Positions 1 to 9,194 of a DNA stretch of 40,031 bases are shown here, in pieces. The notes beneath the pieces were generated by a model, which saw nothing but the letters and a program-made list of their open reading frames with translations, made no database searches and was not told where the DNA came from. The stretch's first letter is position 1. The number at the start of each line of letters is the position of its first letter. Source of the DNA: Enterobacterales bacterium (lineage in GTDB: Bacteria; Pseudomonadota; Gammaproteobacteria; Enterobacterales; Enterobacteriaceae); assembly GCA_015654925.1 (NCBI GenBank), contig JAATFX010000068.1:1-40031 (forward strand), written 5' to 3'. A program made the position numbers and the translations under genes.

Positions 1-673
1 CGCGCGTCTTTACCGCGACAGCCTTATTCTCCACCAGGAAGCCGGCCACAAAGTCGGGGTACTGGACAACCTGGAAGCACTGGCCGGCATCTTGGCAAAG
101 ATGGACCGCGTGGAGAGCGCGGTGCGTCTCTGGGGGGCCGTCCGGGCCTGGCGCGAAGATCTTGTCCTCCCGCTCTCTCCGCTGCAATCGGAGCGTTTCG
201 ATTGCGAGGTTTCGGCCGTTCGCGGGGCAGCCGGCCACGGACACTTCACAGGGTTCATTATCATGAACCGGTGCGATAGGCAGCGAAAGAATAACTTCAT
301 CTTCAATCATTGCCAGCAGGTCTACCTCGCCAAAACCATTGACATAGACCGCTTCGTACGCTTCCGGCAATGCCTCAGCCTGCTCGTCGGTAACGACCGG
401 GCTAAAACAAAATGTCGTGTGTACCTGATGCGCAAACGGCTGATTGCAGCGCTGGCACAGCAGCGTCACCGCCACGTCCGCACTGCCGTCGATCACCGCC
501 AGGCGCTGATTATCGATATTAAACGACAACGACGCCTGGACATCACTATCCACACTTACCACGGATTCGGCAATACGCGTAACCTGCTCAGGCGCATAGA
601 CACCAACATAGTCCAGGCGTTTCTGTGCAGTACGGGCCGCATCGATAGTCAGGGGTAATTTTACTTTTTGCAT
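1..673 (-). CDS. yceD: YceD (DUF177) 23S rRNA accumulation protein, C-terminus replaced
   Basis: The first about 145 residues match E. coli YceD closely, starting MQKVKLPLT and including the CQRCNQPF zinc-like CxxC segment and a [14 protein letters not shown] stretch. YceD is a DUF177 protein linked to 23S rRNA accumulation and normally precedes rpmF, plsX and the fab genes. Identity stops abruptly after CEVS (about base 239). E. coli continues with a further 35-40 residues ending in a short basic tail. Here the frame stays open to the window edge, but its residues are the antisense of another gene (see 3-240, plus strand). The usual rpmF is not seen. The start at 673 is the homologous one and lies in a divergent promoter region shared with yceF. 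It is either a real rearrangement breakpoint or a chimeric assembly join. Confidence 0.85.
   Translation of the reverse strand, partial: MQKVKLPLTIDAARTAQKRLDYVGVYAPEQVTRIAESVVSVDSDVQASLSFNIDNQRLAVIDGSADVAVTLLCQRCNQPFAHQVHTTFCFSPVVTDEQAEALPEAYEAVYVNGFGEVDLLAMIEDEVILSLPIAPVHDNEPCEVSVAGCPANGRNLAIETLRLQRREREDKIFAPGPDGPPETHRALHAVHLCQDAGQCFQVVQYPDFVAGFLVENKAVAVKTR
3..240 (+). pseudogene. C-terminal fragment of a TPR-containing ATPase/regulator
   Basis: Plus-strand frame 3 is open from the window edge and reads as a tetratricopeptide-type repeat ([19 protein letters not shown], then [14 protein letters not shown] and [15 protein letters not shown]). This pattern is typical of the C-terminal repeats of LuxR/AfsR-like signalling ATPases, which usually end in an alanine-rich helix such as AAARAALG. 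Here the recognisable part ends at AVRGAAGHG, about base 239, exactly where the minus-strand yceD homology begins. Downstream the frame stays open to a stop at 656-658, but those residues are merely the antisense of yceD. The gene therefore lost its last residues at this junction. The start lies outside the window, so overall length and domain make-up are unknown. Family assignment is by pattern only. Confidence 0.55.
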
Positions 674-812
674 AGGGCGCGCATATTAACTTTGTAACGA
701 CATAGAGTCAAAGAAAAAGGCGTTTTTACCCGCCTTTCAGCAATATTCGCTTCCGAAGCGGCGAACAGTTTAAAATGGCCGGCGGAAATAAGCCATTATC
801 GGAATAAAAAAT

Positions 813-1397
813 ATGTGCGAAATTGTTTTAGCGTCCTCTTCGCCTTTCCGCCGGGCCCTGTTGGAAAAATTAAACCTGCCCTTCCACAGCGCCGCGCCGG
901 ACATCGATGAAACGCCCCTGGCCGGCGAAGCGGCCGCGGCCATGGTGCTGCGCCTGGCCGGCGCCAAAGCCCGGGCGCTGGCGGAGCGCTATCCCGCGCA
1001 CCTGATTATCGGTTCCGACCAGTGCTGCGTATTAAACGGCCGCATCACGGGCAAGCCCCACACCCGGGAAAACGCCATCGCGCAACTGCGCCAGGCCAGC
1101 GGCCGGCGCGTAACCTTCTACACCGGACTTGTGCTGCTCAACAGCCGCACCGGCCGCGCGCAGGAAACGGTGGAGCCGTTCCATGTCGTTTTTCGCACCC
1201 TGGCCGACCCGGAAATCGACGGTTACGTCACGTTGGACCAGCCTTGGCACTGCGCCGGGAGCTTCAAGAGCGAAGCCCTGGGGATCGCCCTGTTCGATTC
1301 CCTGAGCGGCCGCGACCCCAATACGCTGATCGGCCTGCCGCTGATAGCCTTGGCGGCGATGCTGCGCGACGAAGGCGTCAATCCCTTAACGCGTTAA
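813..1397 (+). CDS. yceF: 7-methyl-GTP pyrophosphatase (Maf family, YceF)
   Basis: A Maf/HAM1-like nucleotide pyrophosphatase of 194 residues, the same length as E. coli YceF. That enzyme hydrolyses m7GTP to m7GMP and pyrophosphate and is thought to clean up modified nucleotides. Visible motifs are the N-terminal [15 protein letters not shown] loop, DETP near residue 30, the IGSDQ motif near residue 68, GKP, and the GSFKSE and [12 protein letters not shown] segments near the C-terminus that are diagnostic of the YceF subgroup. It is divergent from yceD and convergent with rluC, whose stop is 20 bp away. The Shine-Dalgarno is weak, but the start aligns with the family start. Confidence 0.95.
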   Translation: MCEIVLASSSPFRRALLEKLNLPFHSAAPDIDETPLAGEAAAAMVLRLAGAKARALAERYPAHLIIGSDQCCVLNGRITGKPHTRENAIAQLRQASGRRVTFYTGLVLLNSRTGRAQETVEPFHVVFRTLADPEIDGYVTLDQPWHCAGSFKSEALGIALFDSLSGRDPNTLIGLPLIALAAMLRDEGVNPLTR

Positions 1398-1416
1398 CCC
1401 GCGGCGGGCCGCGCAG

Positions 1417-2403
1417 TTATTTATCATTGGCCCGCAGGAACAGCAGGCACTGGCGCAAATCTTTATCCAGCGGCGCTTCGATCCGCATGGTCTCGCCGGT
1501 GTCGGGATGTTCGAAGCGCAGGGCCGCGGCGTGTAAAAACAGCCGGTGCAGGCCGGTCCCTTTGAGCTGCTGATCAAACTGCGCGTCGCCATAACGGTCG
1601 TCGAAGGCGATGGGGTGGCCGGCATATTGCGCATGCACGCGTATCTGATGGGTGCGCCCGGTGAGGGGGCTGGCCCTGAGCAGCGTGGCGTGTGCGAAGC
1701 GCTCCTCCACTTTAAAGCGCGTCTCGGACGGTTTGCCGTCGTGGCCGACCCGCACAATGCGCTCGCCGCTGGCCAGAATATTTTTAAGCAACGGGGCGGA
1801 TACCAGCTTGGTTTGCGACGGCCATTCGCCGGCCACCAGCGCCAGATAATCCTTTTGCATGCCTTTCATGCGCAATTGCTCGTGGAGCAGGCGCAGGGCC
1901 GAGCGTTTCTTGGCCACCAGCAATACCCCGGACGTATCCCGATCCAGGCGATGGACCAGTTCAAGGAAGCGCGCGTCCGGACGCAGGGCGCGCAACCCTT
2001 CGATGACGCCGAAGCTTAAGCCGCTGCCGCCGTGCACCGCCGTGCCCGAGGGCTTGTTCAGGATAAGCAGATGATCGTCTTCATATAAAACCGCGTCGGC
2101 CAAGGCCGCTACCTTACCCAGCAAAGGGGAAACCGGCGTTTGGTCCGGCGCCGATTGCCTGACCGGAGGGATGCGCAGCTCATCGCCGTCCAGCAGTTTA
2201 TATTCCGGCTTGACCTTTTTTTTATTGACCCGCACTTCCCCTTTACGCACGATGCGATAAATCATGCTTTTCGGTACCCCCTTTAAACGGGTACGCAAAA
2301 AGTTGTCGATCCGCTGACCGGCTTCATCGGCAGAAATGGTGATAAATTGTACGCTAACGTTATTTTCATTCATGGGACGCGATTCTAAATATACCGCCAC
2401 CAT
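1417..2403 (-). CDS. rluC: 23S rRNA pseudouridine(955/2504/2580) synthase RluC
   Basis: An RluA-family pseudouridine synthase that modifies three uridines of 23S rRNA. An N-terminal S4 RNA-binding domain (AGQRIDNFLRTRLKGVPKS, then RKGEVRVNKKKVKPEYKL) precedes the catalytic domain. That domain carries HRLDRDTSG with the catalytic Asp, then RTHQIRVH and the FLHAAAL segment. Identity to E. coli RluC is high throughout. The start at 2403 is preferred because AAGGAG lies 7 nt upstream. An internal ATG at 2373 would give a length closer to the E. coli protein but has no clear ribosome site. As in E. coli it is divergent from rne, here with a 535-bp intergenic region. Confidence 0.96.
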   Translation of the reverse strand: MVAVYLESRPMNENNVSVQFITISADEAGQRIDNFLRTRLKGVPKSMIYRIVRKGEVRVNKKKVKPEYKLLDGDELRIPPVRQSAPDQTPVSPLLGKVAALADAVLYEDDHLLILNKPSGTAVHGGSGLSFGVIEGLRALRPDARFLELVHRLDRDTSGVLLVAKKRSALRLLHEQLRMKGMQKDYLALVAGEWPSQTKLVSAPLLKNILASGERIVRVGHDGKPSETRFKVEERFAHATLLRASPLTGRTHQIRVHAQYAGHPIAFDDRYGDAQFDQQLKGTGLHRLFLHAAALRFEHPDTGETMRIEAPLDKDLRQCLLFLRANDK

Positions 2404-2938
2404 AGCGCCACTCCTTTTTCTGTGCTTAACTGTGCTTTAATTGGTAAAAAAGTTTTTCGGGTTGATTCCGGCTTCGTTGCACGCGGACCGAGCGGGAATG
2501 TAACCGTCAGTCGGAATCTTGTTATCAAGAGGTAAAGTCGCCTTGCTATATGAGTGTCAGCGGTGGAATAATGTCTTAACTTTCCACACTGCTCCCGTTA
2601 AAGGCGAGAAATCGTGGAATTTTTAAATTTGCCGGATTAACCATACACGCAGCAATGGCGTAAGACGTATTGATTAATCAGGCAGTTAGCGGGCTGCGGA
2701 TTGCAGCTTGGCCGGCAAAAGGAATTCGTTCTGGCGACCGTTATCAGACGCTATTCCCCCAGTAAATGCGCTGTTTTTCTCTCAGGATTACAGGCTACCG
2801 AAATAATGCGCCCCTCTGCTAGCGACAACCGTGAGGTTGACGGTTTTGCGACAAGTCACGGGGCCGTCGGTGATTACCCGGTCATGCGTTTTTTTGCCCG
2901 CAGCTCTGATGCCAATGCATAAAAAAGAGTAAGTTGAG
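2404..2938 (+). promoter_or_regulatory. rne promoter and long autoregulatory 5' leader
   Basis: A 535-bp gap between rluC and rne has no convincing gene. In E. coli rne has a leader of about 360 nt (the rne5 element) whose hairpins are bound by RNase E so that the enzyme adjusts its own mRNA level. The last 150 bases here (about 2780-2910) look like that conserved element. They can form a stem pairing CCGTGA (2829-2834) with TCACGG (2856-2861), followed by a GGGGCCGTCGGTGATTACCC segment and a T-rich stretch just before the start codon. The upstream 350 bp should hold the rluC and rne promoters, but no single one could be chosen by eye. The assignment rests on position plus remembered similarity. 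Confidence 0.6.
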
Positions 2939-5900
2939 ATGAAAAGAATGTTAATAAACGCAACTCAGCAGGAAGAGTTGCGGGTAGCTCTGGTAGATGG
3001 CCAGCGGCTGTATGATCTGGATATTGAAAGCCCCGGTCATGAGCAGAAAAAAGCGAATATCTACAAGGGTAAAATCACCCGGATTGAACCCAGTCTTGAA
3101 GCGGCGTTTGTCGACTATGGCGCCGAGCGCCACGGTTTTCTGCCCCTGAAAGAAATTTCCCGCGAATATTTCCCCGCGCAATATGCCTCCCACGGCCGTC
3201 CGAATATCAAGGACGTGCTGCGTGAAGGACAGGAAGTCATCGTTCAGGTCGACAAGGAAGAGCGCGGCAACAAGGGCGCGGCCCTGACGACGTTTATCAG
3301 CCTGGCCGGCAGCTATCTGGTGCTGATGCCGAATAATCCGCGCGCCGGGGGCATTTCCCGCCGCATCGAGGGCGACGATCGCACCGAGCTGAAAGAAGCG
3401 CTGTCGTCCCTGGAACTGCCGGAAGGCATGGGCCTGATCGTGCGTACCGCCGGGGTGGGTAAATCCGCCGACGCGCTGCAATGGGATCTGGCGTTTCGCC
3501 TCAAGCATTGGGAAGCCATCAAGAAAGCCGCCGAAGGACGCCCTGCGCCTTTTCTGATCCATCAGGAAAGCAATGTCATCGTCCGCGCGTTCCGCGACTA
3601 CCTGCGTCCGGATATCGGCGAAATCCTCATCGACAACCCCAAAGTGCTGGAAAAAGCCAAAGAGCATATCGCTTCGCTCGGCCGCCCCGACTTCAGCAGC
3701 AAGATCAAATTATACAGCGGTGAAATTCCCCTGTTCAGCCATTATCAAATTGAATCGCAGATCGAATCGGCGTTTCAACGTGAAGTGCGCCTGCCGTCCG
3801 GCGGTTCGATTGTCATCGACACCACCGAAGCGCTTACGGCCATCGATATCAACTCCGCCCGGTCCACCCGCGGCGGCGATATCGAAGAAACCGCCTTCAA
3901 CACCAATCTTGAAGCGGCGGACGAAATCGCCCGCCAGCTGCGCCTGCGCGACTTGGGCGGCCTGATCGTCATCGACTTTATCGATATGACGCCGGTGCGA
4001 CATCAGCGGGAAGTGGAAAACTGCCTGCGCGAGTCCGTACGCCAGGACCGCGCCCGTATCCAGATTGGCCGCATTTCTCGGTTCGGTTTGCTTGAGCTCT
4101 CGCGCCAGCGCCTGAGTCCGTCGCTGGGAGAATCCAGCCATCACGTCTGCCCGCGCTGCGGCGGCACCGGCACCATTCGTGATAACGAATCCCTGTCCCT
4201 GTCTATTTTGCGCCTGATTGAAGAAGAGGCGCTAAAAGAGAATACCCACGAAGTCCACGCCATCGTTCCGGTGCAGATCGCCTCTTATCTGCTCAACGAA
4301 AAGCGCGATTCGGTGAATGCCATCGAGCGTCGCCAGGGCGGCGTGCGGGCGATTATCGTACCGCACGATCAGATGGAAACACCGCATTACGCCGTGCTGC
4401 GCGTACGCAAGGGCGAAGAGGCCCCGACGCTGAGCTATCTGCTGCCGCAGCTGCATGAAGCCGAAATGGCACAGCCTTCCGAAGAGCCTGCGGCCGAGCG
4501 TAAATTGCCCGAGCAGCCGGCCCTGGCCGCGTTCGTGATGTCCGATACTCCGCCGCTGTCCGGCGAACCGTCGGCAGCCGAACCCGCGGTCGCCGCCGCG
4601 GAGACGGCCGCCCCGGTCAGCCGGCCGGCGGCCGCCAAGCCCGCCGCTTCCGTCGCCGCTCCCGCGGCCCCAGGCGTGCTCAGCCGCGTGATGACCAAGC
4701 TGAAAAGCTGGTTCAGCGAACCTGAGCCCGATACCGGGCCCGCCACGGCGGTAGAAGTGAAAGAAGTCGCGCCCGTGGCCGAAGCGCCCGAAACGCCGCG
4801 CCGCCAGGGTCAGGGCCAAGGGCAGGATCGCCGCGGCCAGCGTCGCCAGAATGTTCGCCGGGATCGTAACGGCGAGCGTGGCGGCGAACGCGAACAGCGC
4901 GCCCCGCAGGAAGGCCGCCAGCCGCGCGAATCCCGCGAGCCAAGAGAACCCCGCGAGCGTCGCGAACCCCGCGACGATCAGCGCAGGGGCAAACGCCAGA
5001 GTGCGCCGGTGGAAACGGAAGTTATCGATACGGATATCATTGAACAGCCGCAAACCGGGGAAGATCCGGCGCCGCGCCGCGAACCGCGCGCGGATCGCCC
5101 GCGCCGCCGCCAGGAAGACAAGCGTCAGCAGCCGGAAGTCAAAGCAGAGCCGGTAGAAGCGGTTGAACCGCCAGCCGTTGTCGCCGACGCGATTAGCGAC
5201 GACGATAAGCCGACGCCGGTCATGCCCCGCCGTCAACGCCGCAACCTGACGCAGAAAGTCCGGGTGACCGATAATGCCGATGCTGCCCGCGACGCCGAAG
5301 ACCAGGCCGCGCCGGCGAACGAAAGCCCGATCAGGGAAGACGCCGCCCCGCTGCCCGTCGTTGCCTACCAAAGCAACGACGCCGAGGCGACGGACGCCCA
5401 GGAAAACCCGCTGACGGATAATCACGGCGATAATGGCCGCAACGGCAACGAAGCGGGCCTGCCCCGCCGCTCGCGCCGTTCACCCCGCCATCTGCGGGTC
5501 AGCGGACAACGTCGTCGCCGTTATCGTGACGAACGCTACCTCAACCAGTCTCCGGCTCCGCTGAGCAGCGCCGTCGCGTCGCCTGAAATGGCGTCCGGCA
5601 AAGTCTGGATCAGCTACCCGGTTACGCCCATCGAGCGATTTGAGCAAAATCCGTCGCCCGTCGGCGAAACGCCGGAGCCGACCCCGTCCGTAATGCAAAA
5701 CGTCGCCCAGCCGCCGGTGGCCGCCATTGCCCTGGAACATCAGGTTCAGGAACAAACGGCGGTAACGGAGCCTGCCGCATCCGCTTCAGGCGTCGTGCAG
5801 TCGGAACCGCTGGCGCCGCCGGAGCCGCCGGAGCGTCCCGAGGCTACGCCCGTTCCTCTGGAAGCCACCCCTACGCAGACGGCCGCCGTCGATGAGCTGC

Positions 5901-6637
5901 CCGAGCTGATTAACCCGGAAGATCGGGACGTTGCCCGGCAGCAGGCCGCCGCCGCCAAACCCGCCGGTGACTCGCTTTCCGCCGTGGCCGACACGGATAC
6001 CTCCGCACCGCTCGGCGCGGATTCCGCCGCCGTGCCGGTCGAAGCGTCGTTTGCCACCCTGGCGGAAGAAGCGTCCGCCGCCGATCCCGTTGTCACCGCA
6101 AACGGGCCGGTGGATGCCGAGACTGCGCCCGCCGTCGCGGTGCCGGATGAAAGCCTGCCGGCAACGGCCGTCCCGGCCAATACGGCGGTGGTGCTGCTTT
6201 CCGATGAGACTATCGCGGCCTTGCAAGTGTCCCGGAAAGTTCCGGCCGCGCAGCATGATCCGATATCACCGCTACCGTCCGCATCCGTGACGGCTGCTCC
6301 TGCGGTAAACCCAGTGGAAAACGCAGCCGAAACGATTGCCCCCGCCCCGCAGACCGAACCGACGGCAAGCGAACCGGCCCAGGCCTCCGTGCAACCGGCC
6401 GGCGAACCCGCGACGCCGCGGGCGCCTACCGCGGACGCGCAGCCGCGCTTTAAGCACCATGCCAGCGCGCCGATGACCAAGGCCCCTGCCCCGGAGTATG
6501 TTCCCACCCCGGAACCGGCCAGCGAATGGCATCGCCAGGACTACCAGTTCGAGGGCCGAGGTTCGGCCGGTGGCCATGCCGCCGCCAATCAGGCGGCAGC
6601 GCCGGCGACCAAACCGACGCCTAAAGACGAAAACTGA
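2939..6637 (+). CDS. rne: Ribonuclease E, degradosome scaffold
   Basis: An essential endoribonuclease for mRNA decay and for rRNA/tRNA processing, active at the inner membrane. Residues 1 to about 530 are the catalytic half: S1 domain ([18 protein letters not shown]), 5'-sensor and RNase H-like parts, DNase I-like region with active-site aspartates in IDINS and VIDFIDM, and the zinc-link HVCPRCGG. The C-terminal half is low-complexity scaffold. A likely membrane-anchoring amphipathic helix ([18 protein letters not shown], about residue 577) is followed by arginine-rich RNA-binding blocks with [13 protein letters not shown] repeats. The tail near [14 protein letters not shown] matches the PNPase-binding end. 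At 1232 residues it is about 170 longer than E. coli RNase E, all of it in the disordered half. A clean terminator follows. Confidence 0.98.
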   Translation: MKRMLINATQQEELRVALVDGQRLYDLDIESPGHEQKKANIYKGKITRIEPSLEAAFVDYGAERHGFLPLKEISREYFPAQYASHGRPNIKDVLREGQEVIVQVDKEERGNKGAALTTFISLAGSYLVLMPNNPRAGGISRRIEGDDRTELKEALSSLELPEGMGLIVRTAGVGKSADALQWDLAFRLKHWEAIKKAAEGRPAPFLIHQESNVIVRAFRDYLRPDIGEILIDNPKVLEKAKEHIASLGRPDFSSKIKLYSGEIPLFSHYQIESQIESAFQREVRLPSGGSIVIDTTEALTAIDINSARSTRGGDIEETAFNTNLEAADEIARQLRLRDLGGLIVIDFIDMTPVRHQREVENCLRESVRQDRARIQIGRISRFGLLELSRQRLSPSLGESSHHVCPRCGGTGTIRDNESLSLSILRLIEEEALKENTHEVHAIVPVQIASYLLNEKRDSVNAIERRQGGVRAIIVPHDQMETPHYAVLRVRKGEEAPTLSYLLPQLHEAEMAQPSEEPAAERKLPEQPALAAFVMSDTPPLSGEPSAAEPAVAAAETAAPVSRPAAAKPAASVAAPAAPGVLSRVMTKLKSWFSEPEPDTGPATAVEVKEVAPVAEAPETPRRQGQGQGQDRRGQRRQNVRRDRNGERGGEREQRAPQEGRQPRESREPREPRERREPRDDQRRGKRQSAPVETEVIDTDIIEQPQTGEDPAPRREPRADRPRRRQEDKRQQPEVKAEPVEAVEPPAVVADAISDDDKPTPVMPRRQRRNLTQKVRVTDNADAARDAEDQAAPANESPIREDAAPLPVVAYQSNDAEATDAQENPLTDNHGDNGRNGNEAGLPRRSRRSPRHLRVSGQRRRRYRDERYLNQSPAPLSSAVASPEMASGKVWISYPVTPIERFEQNPSPVGETPEPTPSVMQNVAQPPVAAIALEHQVQEQTAVTEPAASASGVVQSEPLAPPEPPERPEATPVPLEATPTQTAAVDELPELINPEDRDVARQQAAAAKPAGDSLSAVADTDTSAPLGADSAAVPVEASFATLAEEASAADPVVTANGPVDAETAPAVAVPDESLPATAVPANTAVVLLSDETIAALQVSRKVPAAQHDPISPLPSASVTAAPAVNPVENAAETIAPAPQTEPTASEPAQASVQPAGEPATPRAPTADAQPRFKHHASAPMTKAPAPEYVPTPEPASEWHRQDYQFEGRGSAGGHAAANQAAAPATKPTPKDEN

Positions 6638-6651
6638 TTGAGTCCACGACA

Positions 6652-6674
6652 AACCCGCTTCGGCGGGTTTTTTT
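6652..6674 (+). terminator. Intrinsic terminator of rne
   Basis: AACCCGC (6652-6658) pairs perfectly with GCGGGTT (6663-6669) around a TTCG tetraloop, followed by a run of T to 6674. It starts 15 bp after the rne stop codon and separates rne from pyrC. Confidence 0.92.
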
Positions 6675-6769
6675 ATGGTGCATCTTCACCCCGATACGCT
6701 TATTCTTATACCCCGCCGTTATCTTGACCTTGATCGCATATTTGCCCTTCTCTAGCCGGAGCCTTGCCC

Positions 6770-7816
6770 ATGACTTCAACGCCTACCGAGATTACCCTGC
6801 GCCGACCCGACGATTGGCACCTGCATCTGCGCGACCACGAGATGTTGCGCGCCGTACTGCCCTATACCAGCCGCGTCTTCGCCCGGGCGATCATCATGCC
6901 CAACCTTTCTCCGCCGGTGACCACCATGGCCCAGGCCGTCGCCTATCGCGCGCGTATAATGGCGGCGGTGCCGGCGGGGCATCATTTCCAGCCGCTGATG
7001 ACCTGTTATCTCACCGACACGCTGGATAAAGCGCAATTGGTGGACGGCTTTGCCCAAGGCATTTTTACCGCCGCCAAATTATATCCGGCCAACGCCACCA
7101 CCAACTCCAGCCACGGCGTGACGCAAATCACCGCCATCTATCCCTTGTTCGCCGCTATGGAAAAGATTGGCATGCCGTTATTGATCCATGGGGAAGTCAC
7201 GGCGGCGGAGATCGATATTTTCGATCGTGAAGCCCGGTTTATCGAACAGGTTATGGAGCCGATACGCCAGCATTTCCCGGCGTTAAAAATCGTCTTCGAA
7301 CACATTACTACTCTGGAAGCAGCGCAATATGTGCTGGCGGCGGACCGCCACCTGGCGGCGACCATCACCCCGCAGCATCTGATGTTTAACCGCAACCACA
7401 TGCTGGTCGGCGGCGTGCGGCCCCATCTGTTTTGTTTGCCGATCCTCAAGCGCGATACTCACCAGGACGCGCTGCGCGCGGCAGTGGCCAGCGGTTGCGA
7501 CCGCCTGTTTCTCGGCACCGACTCCGCGCCGCATACCCGGCATGCCAAAGAGTCCGCTTGCGGCTGCGCGGGCGTATTTAACGCGCCCACCGCCCTGGCG
7601 GCCTATGCCGCCGTATTTGAGGAAATTGGCGCATTGGCGCATCTGGAGGCTTTTTGCTCCCTTAACGGCCCGCGCTTCTACGGCCTGCCGCTCAATGAGG
7701 ATTTCATTACCCTGCGGCGCAGCGCGCAAACCCAGCCGGAAAGTATCCCGCTGGGCGACGAGTCCCTGGTGCCCTTCCTGGCGGGACAAACGGTGAATTG
7801 GATCATCGAGGCCTAA
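6770..7816 (+). CDS. pyrC: Dihydroorotase PyrC
   Basis: A zinc amidohydrolase that cyclises carbamoyl-aspartate to dihydroorotate in de novo pyrimidine synthesis (cytosol, homodimer). It is full length at 348 residues and closely matches E. coli PyrC. Visible features are the metal-binding WHLHLRD near the N-terminus, [17 protein letters not shown] with the lysine that is carbamylated in the family, [13 protein letters not shown], and LGTDSAPH with the catalytic Asp. The ATG at 6770 has GGAG 8 nt upstream. In E. coli pyrC is controlled by start-site switching that lets a hairpin hide the ribosome site. The leader here was not resolved well enough to confirm this. In E. coli, rne is not adjacent to pyrC. 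Confidence 0.97.
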   Translation: MTSTPTEITLRRPDDWHLHLRDHEMLRAVLPYTSRVFARAIIMPNLSPPVTTMAQAVAYRARIMAAVPAGHHFQPLMTCYLTDTLDKAQLVDGFAQGIFTAAKLYPANATTNSSHGVTQITAIYPLFAAMEKIGMPLLIHGEVTAAEIDIFDREARFIEQVMEPIRQHFPALKIVFEHITTLEAAQYVLAADRHLAATITPQHLMFNRNHMLVGGVRPHLFCLPILKRDTHQDALRAAVASGCDRLFLGTDSAPHTRHAKESACGCAGVFNAPTALAAYAAVFEEIGALAHLEAFCSLNGPRFYGLPLNEDFITLRRSAQTQPESIPLGDESLVPFLAGQTVNWIIEA

Positions 7817-7853
7817 AAAAAAGCCGCTGCCTCTTGCGCCATCAACGCACATA

Positions 7854-7869
7854 CTGTATAAATAAACAG
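7854..7869 (+). promoter_or_regulatory. LexA (SOS) box upstream of dinI
   Basis: CTGTATAAATAAACAG has perfect CTGT-N8-ACAG half-sites with an AT-rich centre, the enterobacterial LexA operator form. It ends 23 bp before the dinI start codon used here, so LexA would block the dinI promoter until DNA damage. Confidence 0.9.
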
Positions 7870-7892
7870 GCGTTGATACTATGAGAAAAAAT

Positions 7893-8132
7893 ATGCGTAT
7901 CGAAATTACCCTGGCTAAAGCGACACCGCTGCCCGCTGGCGCGCTTGAGGCATTGACCAAAGAATTCACCACCCGGATTGATAAACAATTTACCGATTCC
8001 CATGTGCAGGTCCGTTATGCGGGTGCCAATGGCATAAGCGTTATGGGAGGCAGTAAAGAAGACAAGGCGCTGATCACCGATATCCTGCAAGAGACGTGGG
8101 AAAGCGCCGATGACTGGTTTGACCCTCAATAA
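7893..8132 (+). CDS. dinI: DNA damage-inducible protein I
   Basis: A 79-residue acidic protein matching E. coli DinI (81 aa). DinI binds RecA filaments and tunes the SOS response by stabilising filaments and modulating LexA and UmuD cleavage. The start MRIEITLAK, the central ISVMGGSKEDK, and the acidic C-terminal helix ILQETWESADDWF are diagnostic. The ATG at 7893 is homologous to the E. coli start. An in-frame ATG at 7881 adds four residues and cannot be excluded, since neither has a strong ribosome site. A perfect LexA box lies upstream and an intrinsic terminator follows, so it is a single-gene SOS unit. A diverged second DinI-family gene lies at 34506. Confidence 0.95.
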   Translation: MRIEITLAKATPLPAGALEALTKEFTTRIDKQFTDSHVQVRYAGANGISVMGGSKEDKALITDILQETWESADDWFDPQ

Positions 8133-8155
8133 TAAGAAGTTTGTACTGTCGCTTC

Positions 8156-8179
8156 GCCGGGATCTTTCCCGGCTTTTTT
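8156..8179 (+). terminator. Intrinsic terminator of dinI
   Basis: GCCGGGA (8156-8162) pairs with TCCCGGC (8167-8173) across a 4-nt loop, followed by six T. It lies 24 bp after the dinI stop. Confidence 0.9.
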
Positions 8180-8313
8180 ATGGGTAAAATCTGAGCGCGA
8201 TCGCAAAACATTATCGAGAATAGTCGACGCTGCTATTGGCAAACGCCGCTTTCTGGGCTGTAATCACCCAAGGCAACGCATTTTGCACAGGCCATATTGG
8301 GGGGAGCGCCGCT

Positions 8314-8592
8314 ATGATGACCACGAAACCGGAAGAAGCCATGACCTTCGGCGAATTGCTGGAGTTAATCAGTCAACAGCAACGCAGGCTTAACGTACTT
8401 GAGATCGCCTTTTCGTATTTATCTTTCAGCCTGGATGAAAAAGCCAACCAGCTGTTAATCCATAATCTGCTGCTTGAAGCGCAGAATCAAAACCGCGATG
8501 CCATTATGCAAAAATATTTCTCTCAGCTAGCCAATGAAATGGCCAATCGCATCAATCCGATTGTTCCTCCCGCCGTGCCGGAACAGGAATAA
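8314..8592 (+). CDS. Hypothetical small helical protein between dinI and bssS
   Basis: A 92-residue product, starting MMTTKPEEAMTFGELLELI. The start at 8314 is chosen because GGGGAG lies 7 nt upstream. An open frame extends further upstream but without a ribosome site. The protein looks mostly alpha-helical and soluble: a glutamine-rich segment (ISQQQRRLNVLEIAFSYL), a leucine-rich LLIHNLLLEAQNQN helix, and a proline-rich tail ending VPPAVPEQE. I do not recognise the family. The helix layout faintly recalls IraP-type anti-adaptors and the DUF2594 proteins, but this is too weak for a name. It occupies a spot where E. coli K-12 has no gene between dinI and bssS. Codon use is like its neighbours. 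Confidence 0.75.
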   Translation: MMTTKPEEAMTFGELLELISQQQRRLNVLEIAFSYLSFSLDEKANQLLIHNLLLEAQNQNRDAIMQKYFSQLANEMANRINPIVPPAVPEQE

Positions 8593-8782
8593 TTATCAGA
8601 ATCGCCCTATGGATAAGGCTCTTTGCTGATAGAAATTTTAACTAAAGAATGCAAAAGTTAAAAAAAATCGTTTAATTAGCAAAAAAAGTGACAAGGCGGG
8701 GGTATACTTAATTTGCTCGCTAAATAAGGAGCCGCATGAGCCTCAAAGTCACTCTTATTAAACGAGTCAGAAAGGGGTATTT

Positions 8783-9037
8783 ATGGACAGAAAAAACGAG
8801 ATTATTCATACCCATCCACTGGTCGGCTGGGACATCAGCACCGTAGACGCCTACAATGCCATGATGATCCGCCTGCATTACATCAATTCCACCAATCAGG
8901 CTACCGAAGATGCGAAAGTGGATCGAACTTTATGGCTGACCACCGATGTCGCGAAGCAGCTGATATCCATACTTGAAGCGGGCATCGCAAAAATTGAAGC
9001 AACGGAATATCAGGATCTTGATCACCGCAAACACTAA
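8783..9037 (+). CDS. bssS: Biofilm formation regulator BssS
   Basis: An 84-residue protein nearly collinear with E. coli BssS (YceP): THPLVGWDISTVDAYNAMM, LHYI, then LWLTTDVAKQLISILEAGIAKIE. BssS influences biofilm formation and indole/AI-2-linked signalling, but its biochemical role is unknown. It is preceded by AGGGG 5 nt before the ATG and followed by a strong terminator, so it is a monocistronic unit. The position between dinI and solA is the same as in E. coli. Confidence 0.95.
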   Translation: MDRKNEIIHTHPLVGWDISTVDAYNAMMIRLHYINSTNQATEDAKVDRTLWLTTDVAKQLISILEAGIAKIEATEYQDLDHRKH

Positions 9038-9056
9038 TCTCGACGCTACCCCTCGG

Positions 9057-9089
9057 GCACCCGCTGCTTTGCACCGGGTGCTTTTTTTT
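9057..9089 (+). terminator. Intrinsic terminator of bssS
   Basis: GCACCCG (9057-9063) pairs with CGGGTGC (9075-9081), followed by eight T. It starts 20 bp after the bssS stop. Confidence 0.9.
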
Positions 9090-9194
9090 ATTATCCTATT
9101 TTAATGTTTCCGCCAGATGACATCAGCCCGCTCATTGGCCGGATAATTTTCTACCCCCCAACGATTTGCACGGGACCCAGCAGGAATAATCCGC

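Noticed and set aside
92..658. A 188-codon plus-strand ORF
   Set aside because: Only its first part (to about base 239) looks like a real protein; the rest is the antisense of yceD.
4232..5425. Long minus-strand ORF (397 codons) inside rne
   Set aside because: It is a shadow of the GC-rich low-complexity scaffold region of RNase E; no ribosome site and no recognisable domain.
5746..6507. Second long minus-strand ORF inside rne, Ala/Gly/Ser-rich
   Set aside because: Mirror of the Ala/Pro-rich RNase E tail; biased composition and no start signal.
7283..7972. Minus-strand ORF across pyrC and the dinI upstream region
   Set aside because: It covers pyrC and the LexA box on the opposite strand and has no domain.
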